A stretch of 64,000 nt of DNA from Virgibacillus siamensis (lineage in GTDB: Bacteria; Bacillota; Bacilli; Bacillales; Amphibacillaceae), in the NCBI RefSeq assembly GCF_900162695.1, contig NZ_FUIH01000007.1:1178001-1242000 (forward strand), read 5' to 3'. Positions 16,698-24,961 of the stretch are shown here, one piece after another. The position numbers and the translations under genes are program-made. The notes under the pieces were generated by a model, which worked only from the letters and a program-made list of their open reading frames with translations, was not told where the DNA came from and made no database searches. Positions within the stretch are counted from its first letter, which is position 1. The number at the start of each line of letters is the position of its first letter.

Positions 16698-17198
16698 CTG
16701 ACACAAATTATGAAGGCTAATGAAAGCCACGTTAAAGGAATTTCAAATATATGTATTCGGGGTTATTGGGCGACATATGGTGAAACTCACCGGAAAGATT
16801 GGATTGAAAGGGTTATTAGCGAATTTTATAATCACGAAAGGATATTAAGCGAAGTAACTGAATCAAATCGTGATTGGGGTGGATATTTTGTAGCTGTTGA
16901 GAACGGAGAAGTAATTGGTGCAGCGGGCGGAGGGATGATAGATGAAGAAGTCGGAGAATTATTCGTTATATACATTGACCCTGCAAGAAGAAATGAGGGA
17001 ATCGGCTCCAAATTACTAGATGCTGTTACGAAACAACAAAAACTGGAATATAGGGCTAAGGAGCAGTGGGTATCTGTTCAAAAAGGAAATATGAAAGGAA
17101 TTCCTTTTTATGAAGCAAAAGGGCTCATATTTAAATATGAAAAAGCACCAAAAGAGAATCCAATGTATATTAAATTAAGACATTCCAGAAAGATTTAA
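16698..17198 (+). CDS. GNAT-family acetyltransferase
   Basis: A GNAT protein of about 162-166 residues. Motif A is seen as LFVIYIDPARRNEGIGSKLL with the acetyl-CoA loop RNEGIG, and GVIGAAGGG forms the preceding strand. The N-terminus TQIMKANESHVKGI fits the usual GNAT opening. The start is unusual: AAAGGAGAAG at 16682-16691 is well placed for CTG 16698 (nine bases) but too far from ATG 16710 (21 bases), so initiation at CTG is likely. The substrate is unknown. It lies four codons before the LprI-like lipoprotein gene, and the two may be co-transcribed. Confidence 0.8.
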   Translation: MTQIMKANESHVKGISNICIRGYWATYGETHRKDWIERVISEFYNHERILSEVTESNRDWGGYFVAVENGEVIGAAGGGMIDEEVGELFVIYIDPARRNEGIGSKLLDAVTKQQKLEYRAKEQWVSVQKGNMKGIPFYEAKGLIFKYEKAPKENPMYIKLRHSRKI

Positions 17199-17231
17199 AA
17201 ATTGGGTTACAAAAGAAAAAGGAAGTATTTT

Positions 17232-18068
17232 ATGAAAAATAACCGGAACGTTTTAATGGTAATAGCAATATTAGTTATATTGGCTGCTTGTGAATCAACC
17301 GATAAGCAAACCACAACAATAAGCAGTGATGCAGGAATAAAAAGTGAATCCAAGAACATAGAAATTAGTGAAGCGAACGAAAGCAAAGAACAAGGTCAAG
17401 TCGTTACAGAGAAAAATGATAAAAATCCATCTGAATCCGGGGAAAATATTCAAATTGTGGGCGGAGAAGAAGCTGTCCAATACTTAAAGCAACAACTAAA
17501 AGAGGGATCAAACGATGATGTTTCGTTTGGTACCGATGGAAAACTTGAAACAGATAATATCGGCTCATATTATACAATTCAACTGGTCAATATACCTTTG
17601 CGTGTATCTGGAAAAACTGGAAATTTAGGTTACTACAAAGTTTATCAAAACGGTACATACGAACCATATCAATTGAAGTCTCATGGTAGCAACAGTGAAA
17701 TTGCTGGGTATTCCCAGGAAGAATACCTCAAGAAACTTAAAGATATCGAAAAAGAGATGGAAGACTTACGAAAAAATTCGGAAGCCACAACAACATTAGA
17801 TATGAAGGAAGAGGAGGTATACATATATAAAATTTGGGATGTAGAATTGAATGAAATTTACGATGCTCTAAAGGAATACCTCGATAAAGAACAGATGGAT
17901 AAATTAAGGGTAGAACAACGGAACTGGATAAAACACAGGGATGAAGCTGCTAAAAAAGCATCGCAAAAATATAAAGGTGGATCAATGGAATCATTGGAAT
18001 ATGTGGCCGCACAAACGACCCTTACAAGAGAAAGGTGCTATGGCTTAGTTGCAAAATATATGAAGTGA
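17232..18068 (+). CDS. Lipoprotein with C-terminal LprI-type (DUF1311) domain
   Basis: A 278-residue lipoprotein: hydrophobic leader VLMVIAILVILAAC with acylated Cys near residue 20, then a charged Ser/Glu-rich linker. The C-terminal 100 residues match the lysozyme-inhibitor LprI pattern: ELNEIYDALKEYLDKEQ, then LRVEQRNWIKHRDEAAKKA and a late RERC motif. LprI-type domains are periplasmic or cell-surface helical modules; the link to lysozyme inhibition is established only for some members. ATG 17232 has AAAAAGGAAG upstream; the frame is open ten codons further back without a signal for initiation. Confidence 0.8.
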   Translation: MKNNRNVLMVIAILVILAACESTDKQTTTISSDAGIKSESKNIEISEANESKEQGQVVTEKNDKNPSESGENIQIVGGEEAVQYLKQQLKEGSNDDVSFGTDGKLETDNIGSYYTIQLVNIPLRVSGKTGNLGYYKVYQNGTYEPYQLKSHGSNSEIAGYSQEEYLKKLKDIEKEMEDLRKNSEATTTLDMKEEEVYIYKIWDVELNEIYDALKEYLDKEQMDKLRVEQRNWIKHRDEAAKKASQKYKGGSMESLEYVAAQTTLTRERCYGLVAKYMK

Positions 18069-18092
18069 TTTTTTAACATTTGTACTTACAGT

Positions 18093-18127
18093 GGGCGCGC
18101 TTATCAAATAAGTGCGTCCTTTTGAAT
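18093..18127 (+). terminator. GC-rich hairpin of the dispersed intergenic repeat type
   Basis: GGGCGCGCTTA and TAAGTGCGTCC pair (two G-U) around TCAAA, followed by TTTTG. The TTATCAAATAAG core is shared with the hairpin at 44638. It can act as the terminator of the LprI-like gene and is one member of the dispersed repeat family described in the findings. Confidence 0.6.
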
Positions 18128-18278
18128 GAAATCATTAAGGGTGACACCTTATAAATGCCGGCGAGGCAGCCACTGGTGCAATAACGGGGTTCTGTACCAC
18201 TCGTAGTGCAGCTGTGACTTTGCAATAAAGTTTGATAATTTTAATAATAGTTTGATAAAATTATTTTGACGATCTGGA

Positions 18279-18590
18279 TTATGACAATTCGACATTTAAT
18301 GGAATAAAGGAAGGGAAATACCTTTGTTTCGTTGCGCTAAAACTAGGAAAGAATAAGCTGCCAAAACAATGGATTAAGGATTGAGATATGAGCCATTGTT
18401 GTTTTATTAGGGCGCTTGGTTTGATCATTAGTTTCTTGTTAAGCAATACAAATTGGTGCTCTAATCGAATAGTTCGTCCTTCCAAACTGGGTGCAAGATC
18501 TACAAAAAGCTCGTCATTTTGGTTGGTTTCTTTTTTTTTAGCCCCCGTTTCAGAATGTTTTGGATTTATGCTAACATAAGAATAAACTTA
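18279..18590 (-). pseudogene. Unrecognised protein remnant on the minus strand
   Basis: The 18.07-18.81 kb interval has no intact gene. On the minus strand a frame open from about 18590 to a stop at 18279 encodes NDELFVDLAPSLEGRTIRLE and then less protein-like sequence. The SLEGRTIRLE stretch resembles openings of some GNAT acetyltransferases, but no motif A follows. No start codon with a Shine-Dalgarno is visible. I regard it as a decayed gene fragment of uncertain family. Around 18158-18232 the plus strand also contains a short coding-like stretch without a start. Confidence 0.3.
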
Positions 18591-18622
18591 AGGCTAAATT
18601 GTTATGCTGAAAGGAATTTTTT

Positions 18623-18721
18623 ATGAGCAATTGGACCAGACAATTATTACATACTTCACGTGGTACGTTTCCTTGGACAACATACAGTATTGCTCACTTT
18701 GATGCATTTATTAACCAATAG
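18623..18721 (+). pseudogene. Possible N-terminal remnant of an alpha/beta-hydrolase gene
   Basis: AAAGGAATT precedes ATG 18623, which opens a 32-codon frame starting MSNWTRQLLHTSRGTF. This resembles the opening of a Bacillus alpha/beta-hydrolase group (a polar start followed by TxRGTFE). After RGTF the similarity ends and a TAG stops the frame. It could be a real tiny peptide, but a truncated gene is more likely. Confidence 0.3.
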
Positions 18722-18808
18722 GGCGAAATTAGGGGAGCTCTTACTTCTGATAAGAATTATTGTCCTTTACTTGAAATATCATATTAAATCTATAATTGCT
18801 AAAGTGAG

Positions 18809-19570
18809 ATGAAAATAATGATACCATTCAAGATTCCAAATCCGTTTGATATGAAACGGGCGCTATTTATTCAACCGCACCCCGATGACAATGATATTGG
18901 CGCGGGTGCTACAATTGCAAAACTAGTAGATAAAGGGGTGGAAGTACACTATCTTACGGTAACTGATGGTGGTTCTGGAAGTACCGATGAACGTCTGTCA
19001 AATGAAGAGCTTATTGATATGCGGCAAAAAGAACAGAAGGAAGCCGGAGCAATTCTAGGTGTGAGGGACTTTCATTGGTTGGAGTTTTCCGATGGCCATC
19101 TATATGATCATGAAGAATTGCGGAAGAAGTTAGTGGGCGTGATTCGGAAGGTGCGTCCTGATATTATTTTTACCGTTGATCCTTGGCTATATTATGAAAC
19201 ACATATTGACCACATTGTTACAGGGAAAGTTGTATCTTATGCGGCTCGAGCAAGTGGTAATTTTCGATTTTATCCAGAACAACTTAAAAAAGGGATGGAA
19301 CCGCATCGAGTTCAAGCAATAGGATATTATATGACCTACCATCCAAATACGTTTTTTAATGTGGATGGATTTTGGAAAGACAAACTTAAGGCAATTCAAG
19401 CACATAAAAGTCAGTTTTCTGGTGAACACCTTTCATTTGTAACTAACTACTTTACAAAAAAAGCCATGCAAATAGCGGATAAAGCCGATGAAGAATGTAC
19501 ATATGCAGAGTCTTTTAAAATTCTACCCTTGATGTTTCTTCACAGTAATGTAGATGCTATTGATATGTAG
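18809..19570 (+). CDS. PIG-L/LmbE-family N-acetylglucosaminyl deacetylase-like enzyme
   Basis: A 253-residue zinc deacetylase-fold protein. The signature QPHPDDNDIGAGAT (PHPDD, with zinc ligands His24 and Asp27 and catalytic Asp26) lies near the N-terminus, and the third zinc ligand is in THIDHIVTG. Known family activities are deacetylation of GlcNAc-malate in bacillithiol synthesis (BshB), GlcNAc-PI and antibiotic precursors. It is longer than B. subtilis BshB1/BshB2 and not adjacent to bsh genes, so I give no symbol. The start is ATG 18809 or 18818; only a weak AAAGTGAG is present. Confidence 0.85.
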   Translation: MKIMIPFKIPNPFDMKRALFIQPHPDDNDIGAGATIAKLVDKGVEVHYLTVTDGGSGSTDERLSNEELIDMRQKEQKEAGAILGVRDFHWLEFSDGHLYDHEELRKKLVGVIRKVRPDIIFTVDPWLYYETHIDHIVTGKVVSYAARASGNFRFYPEQLKKGMEPHRVQAIGYYMTYHPNTFFNVDGFWKDKLKAIQAHKSQFSGEHLSFVTNYFTKKAMQIADKADEECTYAESFKILPLMFLHSNVDAIDM

Positions 19571-19636
19571 GCGAATTAGTGATTTATTGAAATAGTAATG
19601 GGGGTTCTATAAAGAAATTGTAAAGGGGAATAGATT

Positions 19637-19981
19637 ATGAAGCACAAGATGAGATTATTTGAAACGCCATTTAACTCAATTAAATCAGGCCGAAAAACCG
19701 TCGAAGTACGTTTGAACGATGACAAAAGAAGAAAGTTAAATATTGGAGATGAAATTGACTTTATAAAAATTCCCGACGAAAATGATATTCTAACAGTGAA
19801 AGTTACAGGTTTAAGGAATTATAATTCATTCAAAGAAATGTACGAAGATATTTCTCCTAATGAACTAGATGCAGTTGGTGACACTGTTGAAGAAATGGTC
19901 GAACATACATATGAAATATATACTCCAGAAAAAGAAAAGAAATGGGGGACATTAGCAATTTTAATCAAGCCAAACGAGTAA
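19637..19981 (+). CDS. ASCH-domain protein
   Basis: A 114-residue single-domain protein with the ASCH pattern: an N-terminal FETPFNSIKSGRKTVEVRLND (the GxKxxExR core), a beta-rich IGDEIDFIKIP segment and the terminal WGTLAILIK strand. The ASCH superfamily is related to PUA and predicted to bind RNA; some members hydrolyse modified cytidines (YqfB). The GRKTVEVR core suggests the putative active-site Lys and Glu are intact. GGGGAATAG precedes the ATG. It is not clearly tied to its neighbours. Confidence 0.8.
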   Translation: MKHKMRLFETPFNSIKSGRKTVEVRLNDDKRRKLNIGDEIDFIKIPDENDILTVKVTGLRNYNSFKEMYEDISPNELDAVGDTVEEMVEHTYEIYTPEKEKKWGTLAILIKPNE

Positions 19982-20112
19982 CACAGCTCTGCAGCGCTAT
20001 TAGGAAGAAGCATCGATACAAAAAGGGCTGGTAAATAAATGATTTTATTATTTTAATTTTTTTGGTCAAGAAAAAGGCTCTGTTGGATTAAATTACAGAA
20101 GGAGTATATTAC

Positions 20113-20736
20113 ATGTTACCGATGGATAGTCCTGGACAGATTATAATTCTAAACGGCACTCCGAGATCAGGAAAATCTAGCATTGCCACTATTATTCAAG
20201 ACACATTTGAAGGTGTATGGATGAATATAGGGGTTGATCAGTTCATGAAAATGACTCCTGAACGCTATCAGCCTGGGATTGGGTTACGGCCAGGGGGTGA
20301 ACGACCGAACCTTGAACCGATAGTTATGCTTATGTATAGAGCTATGTATGAATCAATTGCTGCACATAGTCGGGTGGGGATAAATGTGGTAGTGGATGTT
20401 GGGCATCATGATGGATATTCTGTTCCGCGGGGCATTCTACCAAATTGTGCACGAATATTAAATGGGCTTCCAGTTTTGTTCGTGGGTATTCATTGCCCAA
20501 TTGAGGAAATAATGAAACGACGGATAGATACATGGAAAGTTGGTTACACCGAAAACGGATTGATTCCAGTACCGGTCAAACGATGGCAGCATTACGTACA
20601 TGTACCTGGAATCTATGACTTGGAAGTCGATACTTCAGTAATGACTGCTGAAGAATGTGCCAACTTAATTCATCAGCGACTTGAAAAAGGTCCGCCTCCG
20701 AAAGCTTTCCAATTAATTAGAGATATGAAAGTTTGA
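20113..20736 (+). CDS. Chloramphenicol phosphotransferase-like kinase
   Basis: A 207-residue P-loop kinase. The Walker A is GTPRSGKSS (residues 15-23). The candidate catalytic Asp42 in IGVDQFMKMTPE aligns with Asp37 in the FGVDS segment of Streptomyces CPT, and VVVDVGHHDGY follows where CPT has its second conserved region. CPT enzymes phosphorylate the C3 hydroxyl of chloramphenicol; many Firmicutes homologues are annotated only by similarity, so antibiotic inactivation is a hypothesis. A GGAG Shine-Dalgarno precedes the ATG. Neighbours include another potential self-immunity enzyme (MccF-like). Confidence 0.8.
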   Translation: MLPMDSPGQIIILNGTPRSGKSSIATIIQDTFEGVWMNIGVDQFMKMTPERYQPGIGLRPGGERPNLEPIVMLMYRAMYESIAAHSRVGINVVVDVGHHDGYSVPRGILPNCARILNGLPVLFVGIHCPIEEIMKRRIDTWKVGYTENGLIPVPVKRWQHYVHVPGIYDLEVDTSVMTAEECANLIHQRLEKGPPPKAFQLIRDMKV

Positions 20737-20845
20737 TAGTGACATGTCATTTTTGGAATGTTGGCTAGTTTGCGGAATAAGCAAGGTAAGAAAAAAGCTT
20801 GTTAATAAGATGTACTTGGAATATGAATAGAGAGGTGGTTTTAAA

Positions 20846-21877
20846 TTGCTGACAAAACCAAAAAAATTGCAGCGTGGGGATAAGGTTGCTACCGTAAGCC
20901 CTTCTTGGGGAGGGGCTGGTGATCCCGGTCTCAGATGGCGTTATGTGCAGGGCGTGAAAAGATTGGAAACTATTTTTGATCTCGAGGTTGTTCCGATGCC
21001 GAATAGTTTGAAAGGATCAGATTATCTATATGAAAATCCCCAGTTGCGTGCGGAGGATTTGATGACAGCGTTTAAGGATGAGAGCATCAAAGGAATCATT
21101 ACGAATATTGGCGGAGAAGATAGTATTCGTTTACTTCCATATATTGATTTTGACGTGATTCGTGGAAATCCGAAAATTTTCATGGGATTTTCTGATGTGA
21201 CAATATCCCATTTATTTTGCCATAAAGCAGGTCTGTCATCTTTTTATGGTCCAGCGATTTTAACAGATTTTGCTGAAAACGTTGAGATGCTTCCATATAC
21301 AGTTGAAATGGTAAAACGAACACTCTTTTGTAATGATATCATTGGTGAAATTCAACCAGCTAAAGAATGGACAAGTGAATTTATAGAATGGGATGAAGTA
21401 AACAAGGACCGACAGCGTACGATGCAACAAAATTCAGGTTATGAAGTGCTGCAAGGGTCAGATGTTGTACAAGGTCGCTTGTTAGGCGGTTGTATTGAAG
21501 TACTGGAGTTTGTGAAGGGAACTGAGATATGGCCAAGTGAAAAATATTGGGATGACGCCATTCTTTTCTTTGAAACATCCGAGGAGAAGACAGATCCAGA
21601 AATGATAAAATACTGGTTAAGGAATTATGCTGCACAGGGCATTTTTCAAAAAGCGAAGGGGATTATTTTTGCTAAGCCACTTGATGAGGCATATTACAAA
21701 GAATATAAAGATGTGATTTATCAGGTTATGAAAGAATACGATTTGGAAAATTTGCCGATTCTTTATAACCTAAATTTCGGCCATACGGAACCAAAGTTTG
21801 TATTGCCGTATGGTGCGATGGCAGAGATTAATTGTATCACGAAGACCTTTTCAATTATAGAAAATGGAGTAGAGTAA
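20846..21877 (+). CDS. S66-family serine peptidase, MccF-like (LD-carboxypeptidase superfamily)
   Basis: A 343-residue cytoplasmic peptidase. The nucleophile Ser116 lies in MGFSDVTISH, the family GxSD motif; the catalytic His is in NFGHTEPKFVLPYG near the C-terminus, and a Glu lies between them. The N-terminal SPSWGGAGDPGLRWRYVQG matches MccF-type members, which cleave aminoacyl-nucleotide antibiotics such as processed microcin C, rather than LdcA, which trims peptidoglycan. Initiation is at TTG 20846 with AGAGGTGG upstream. The adjacent methyltransferase start at 21880 lies only two bases after its stop. Confidence 0.85.
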   Translation: MLTKPKKLQRGDKVATVSPSWGGAGDPGLRWRYVQGVKRLETIFDLEVVPMPNSLKGSDYLYENPQLRAEDLMTAFKDESIKGIITNIGGEDSIRLLPYIDFDVIRGNPKIFMGFSDVTISHLFCHKAGLSSFYGPAILTDFAENVEMLPYTVEMVKRTLFCNDIIGEIQPAKEWTSEFIEWDEVNKDRQRTMQQNSGYEVLQGSDVVQGRLLGGCIEVLEFVKGTEIWPSEKYWDDAILFFETSEEKTDPEMIKYWLRNYAAQGIFQKAKGIIFAKPLDEAYYKEYKDVIYQVMKEYDLENLPILYNLNFGHTEPKFVLPYGAMAEINCITKTFSIIENGVE

Positions 21878-21879
21878 CT

Positions 21880-22014
21880 ATGAAAACAGATCGTCAATTT
21901 TTAAAAGAGATTCAAGACATAAATGAAGATTCTTCGGGATGGGATTTTTCGTTCATTACAGGTACGGGACGTATTCAAGAAGGATTATTAACCTAGTCTT
22001 ATGGGAGTATGGCA
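21880..22014 (+). pseudogene. SAM-dependent methyltransferase remnant with an in-frame TAG
   Basis: ATG 21880 opens 38 codons (MKTDRQFLKEIQDINE..., ending GRIQEGLLT) and hits TAG 21994-21996. The next codons read SYGSMA, and related methyltransferases have a WSYGSM segment at this place, so the TAG most likely replaces a TGG Trp codon. About six codons later the sequence changes to that of an acetyltransferase start. Only the N-terminus remains, so the gene is dead even if the stop were read through. Confidence 0.6.
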
Positions 22015-22015
22015 A

Positions 22016-22090
22016 ATGGAAAGAACACTGAATTTACAAAACGGAGAAACGAAAATCATTCGCCCGGCAAAACCTTCTGATGCAAAATAA
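22016..22090 (+). pseudogene. GNAT acetyltransferase N-terminal remnant
   Basis: ATG 22016 opens 24 codons reading MERTLNLQNGETKIIRPAKP then SDAK and a TAA. This is the typical first strand of a GNAT enzyme with the whole acetyl-CoA-binding part missing. It lies directly after the broken methyltransferase; both are probably deletion remnants. Confidence 0.5.
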
Positions 22091-22237
22091 ATTATTCACT
22101 ATATACATTGTATTGCAAAAAATCTTTGGCTATTTATGTGGATTTTAACTAAAGAGGATTGTTTTCGGAACACTGGGATAAGACGGCACTGAAAATGAAT
22201 GTGACTCTTTTTAAATTCTATTTTGGAGGAATCTATT

Positions 22238-22963
22238 ATGGAATTGAATGATTTAGTTCGATTGACCAATAATGTTTGGATATATCCCCATTCCGAACAG
22301 AGTATACAACCGAATATCGGAATTATAACTACTAAAAAAAGTACAATTTTAATTGATTGTGGAAACAGTCCTAAGCATGCAAAGAATATTGAACAATCAT
22401 TACAAAAAATCGGAGCACCGCCGGTAGAATTTATCATATATTCTCATCATCATTGGGATCACACATTTGGGAGCTCTTATTTTAATGGAACCTTTATAAG
22501 TCATGAACTTTGTTATAATCATCTAAAATCTTACTCAGGTATAAAATGGAATAAGAAGTATTTGGAAAAGGAAATTGAACGGGAACCTTTACTTGAAGGT
22601 AGTAATCGAAAAAAAATGGAGCTAATTCAGGACTGGGAAAGCTTTAAAATCATTCTTCCCAATATTACTTTTAAAAATGAAATCACGCTTCATCTTGGAG
22701 AAACGACTCTGGAATTAAGTTATATCGGCGGTCGCCATGCTAACGATTCTATTCTTGTAAAGGAATTAGAATCCAATGTGATTTTTGTCGGTGATTGCTT
22801 CTACCCTCCTTCATTGCATCTAAGGAAAGAAGGGGATACGTATGATCTTGATATCCTAAAGAAATTAGAGCAAGAAGCAGCAGATGTATATGTCCACGGA
22901 CATGGTGAGCCAGCTAACCTCAAAGAACTAAAGGACATTATTAGTTCTATAGAACAGGACTAG
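22238..22963 (+). CDS. Metallo-beta-lactamase-fold hydrolase
   Basis: A 241-residue MBL-fold protein. Motif II is SHHHWDHTFGSS (HxHxDH pattern), motif III falls near GGRHANDS and motif IV is VIFVGDCFYPP; a late HGHGEP supplies the last metal ligand. Substrates of this family range from lactones and thioesters to nucleic acids; none can be assigned. The start is ATG 22238 with TTTTGGAGG upstream. There is no signal peptide, so it is cytoplasmic. It is a single gene following two dead genes. Confidence 0.85.
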   Translation: MELNDLVRLTNNVWIYPHSEQSIQPNIGIITTKKSTILIDCGNSPKHAKNIEQSLQKIGAPPVEFIIYSHHHWDHTFGSSYFNGTFISHELCYNHLKSYSGIKWNKKYLEKEIEREPLLEGSNRKKMELIQDWESFKIILPNITFKNEITLHLGETTLELSYIGGRHANDSILVKELESNVIFVGDCFYPPSLHLRKEGDTYDLDILKKLEQEAADVYVHGHGEPANLKELKDIISSIEQD

Positions 22964-23193
22964 ATACAAATAACAGATTTTTGAAATGATTATTATTAAA
23001 CCAAAAAGGCAGGAATGTGCAAGAATCGATTTTAAGATAATCCTTGTTCCCACAAATACATGTAAGCTTTGTAAACCCCGGTCAGAGCAATACCTACACA
23101 TTATAGGGGCGAAACTGAAAGGAACTTTTTACAAATCTAATTCGTATATACTGTTAAAGGCTTAAATCTAATAATAAAGGGAGATGTTTATAC

Positions 23194-24195
23194 TTGAAAG
23201 TAAAAAGAAGCTTAATTGTATTGATTGCCGTTATTTTGCTTCCTTTTTCAGCAGTATCTGGGCAGTCTGTCAATTGGGGAGAGAATGAGGGAATTAAAAT
23301 AAGCCTGGAAAAATTCATCAAGACAAAAGGCAGGATTTTACCAGGGGAATTTGGTGAATATTTTTTGCATGAGCATTTCTCTAGGATTTATCAGCAAACG
23401 AGTGAAAAATTTCGTCAGAACGTTCCATTTGCCGAATTTGAAAGATTGGCAGACTCTTTCAATCAAGGAGTAAAAAGCTATAAATTACAAACCAGATTAT
23501 CAATTGATAAACATGTGAAACGGTTTGTTTGGGTCAATGGACAGCAGAAAACAAAGGGAATTCAAGTTGTTTTTGATAAGCACGGTACAATTCAAACCCT
23601 TCAATTAGTCCACTTATTGTCTTTTCCTGAGACTGACCAAATTTATACAAACAACGAGTATTCGATGCCTATCAAAGAAAATTGGATGGTCTTCTGGGGA
23701 GGGACAAATCAATTAATTAATTATCATTATTTATCAGAAAATCAAAGGTATGCTTATGATTTGGTGATGATGAAGAATGGCCGCACTCATCATGGAAACC
23801 CTAAAAAGAATAAACACTACTATGCTTTTGGGGAAGAGGTTGTTGCTCCTTCAAGTGGCAAAGTAATACAGGTGGTTGAAGACATTAAAGATAATATTCC
23901 GGGTGAAATGAATGCTAAACAACCCTTAGGAAACCACGTGATTATAGAACACGAAAATGGGGAATATAGCTTGCTTGCCCATTTCAAAGAAAATTCAATC
24001 TCGGTTAAGGCAGGTGACCATGTAGAAAGAGGAGAATTGCTGGGACTATGCGGTAATTCGGGAAATTCCAGCGAACCTCATATTCACTTCCAAGTAATGG
24101 ATTCCCCTTATTTTTTCCAAGGGAACTCGGTTCGTATAAAATTTATAAGTGAAGAGGAACCGATTCAAGGAGACATTGTCAGACCAGTGTATTGA
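23194..24195 (+). CDS. Secreted M23-family peptidase with N-terminal DUF3887-like domain
   Basis: A 333-residue exported protein. A signal peptide covers residues 1-23 (SLIVLIAVILLPFSAVSG). Residues 30-150 form a helical/beta region like DUF3887, and residues 180-310 form the LytM/M23 zinc peptidase domain: QRYAYDLV (Asp ligand), LLAHFKENS (His), and SEPHIHFQV (HxH). M23 enzymes cleave peptide cross-links of peptidoglycan. The start is TTG 23194 after GGGAGATG. It lies about 70 bases before a response regulator gene and may belong functionally to the two-component/ABC cluster that follows. Confidence 0.85.
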   Translation: MKVKRSLIVLIAVILLPFSAVSGQSVNWGENEGIKISLEKFIKTKGRILPGEFGEYFLHEHFSRIYQQTSEKFRQNVPFAEFERLADSFNQGVKSYKLQTRLSIDKHVKRFVWVNGQQKTKGIQVVFDKHGTIQTLQLVHLLSFPETDQIYTNNEYSMPIKENWMVFWGGTNQLINYHYLSENQRYAYDLVMMKNGRTHHGNPKKNKHYYAFGEEVVAPSSGKVIQVVEDIKDNIPGEMNAKQPLGNHVIIEHENGEYSLLAHFKENSISVKAGDHVERGELLGLCGNSGNSSEPHIHFQVMDSPYFFQGNSVRIKFISEEEPIQGDIVRPVY

Positions 24196-24259
24196 CTATA
24201 TAGTAGTTTTCAAGATACTTGGAAAAAGGTTGAGATTTTCATTACAAAGGATTGGACGT

Positions 24260-24958
24260 TTGATTATGCAAAAAAAGATACTGATTGTGGAGGATGACAA
24301 GGAAATAAGTGAACTCGTGACAAGTCATTTAAAACAGGAAAGTTACACAGTTTTTACTGCTTTTGATGGTGAAGGAGCACTCCAACTCTTTGAAAATGCA
24401 AAAATTGACTTAGTGCTGCTTGATTTGATGCTTCCGAAGCTCAATGGCATCGAGTTTTTGAAGAAAATTAGAGAAACAAGCTTTGTCCCGGTATTGATTA
24501 TCTCAGCAAAGGAAAGTGATCTTGATAAATCGTTAGGACTCGGCTTTGGTGCGGATGATTACATAAGCAAACCATTTTCCGTTATGGAATTAACAGCAAG
24601 GGTTCATGCGGCTATTCGAAGAGCAACACAGTATATTCCCCCATCACAGGATCCTTCAAATATAACTCAATTTAAAGCACTGACACTGGACTTAGATACT
24701 TTTTCTGCACAAGTAAACAAGAGAAGTATACAGCTAACCTCGAAGGAATTTCAAATTTTAAAGCTTTTTATGCAGAATCAAAGCAGAGTTTTTACGAAGG
24801 AGCAAATATATCAGTTGATATGGGATGATGATTACTTTGGCAATGAAAATGTTATAAATGTCCATATTCGAAGGCTTCGCGAAAAGATTGAAAAGGACCC
24901 TTCCAACCCACAGTATATACGAACGGTTTGGGGAATCGGCTATAAATTAGGGGAGTAA
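24260..24958 (+). CDS. ycbL: OmpR/PhoB-family response regulator (YcbL-like)
   Basis: The receiver domain starts KKILIVEDDKEISELV with the acidic pair, the phospho-acceptor Asp in VLLDLMLPKLNG, a Ser in VLIISAKESD and the Lys in DYISKPFS. The C-terminal winged helix ends IRTVWGIGYKL. AAAGGATTGG fits TTG 24260 (leader Met-Ile-Met-Gln) better than ATG 24266. The adjacent kinase gene begins three bases after the stop. The order regulator-kinase-ATPase-permease and the lengths match B. subtilis ycbL-ycbM-ycbN-ycbO; the symbol rests on that synteny and is tentative. Confidence 0.9.
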   Translation: MIMQKKILIVEDDKEISELVTSHLKQESYTVFTAFDGEGALQLFENAKIDLVLLDLMLPKLNGIEFLKKIRETSFVPVLIISAKESDLDKSLGLGFGADDYISKPFSVMELTARVHAAIRRATQYIPPSQDPSNITQFKALTLDLDTFSAQVNKRSIQLTSKEFQILKLFMQNQSRVFTKEQIYQLIWDDDYFGNENVINVHIRRLREKIEKDPSNPQYIRTVWGIGYKLGE

Positions 24959-24961
24959 GCT

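Noticed and set aside
24149..24259. N-terminal extension of the response regulator from the ATG at 24149
   Set aside because: It overlaps the end of the M23 peptidase gene, lacks a ribosome site and precedes the universal start of the receiver domain.
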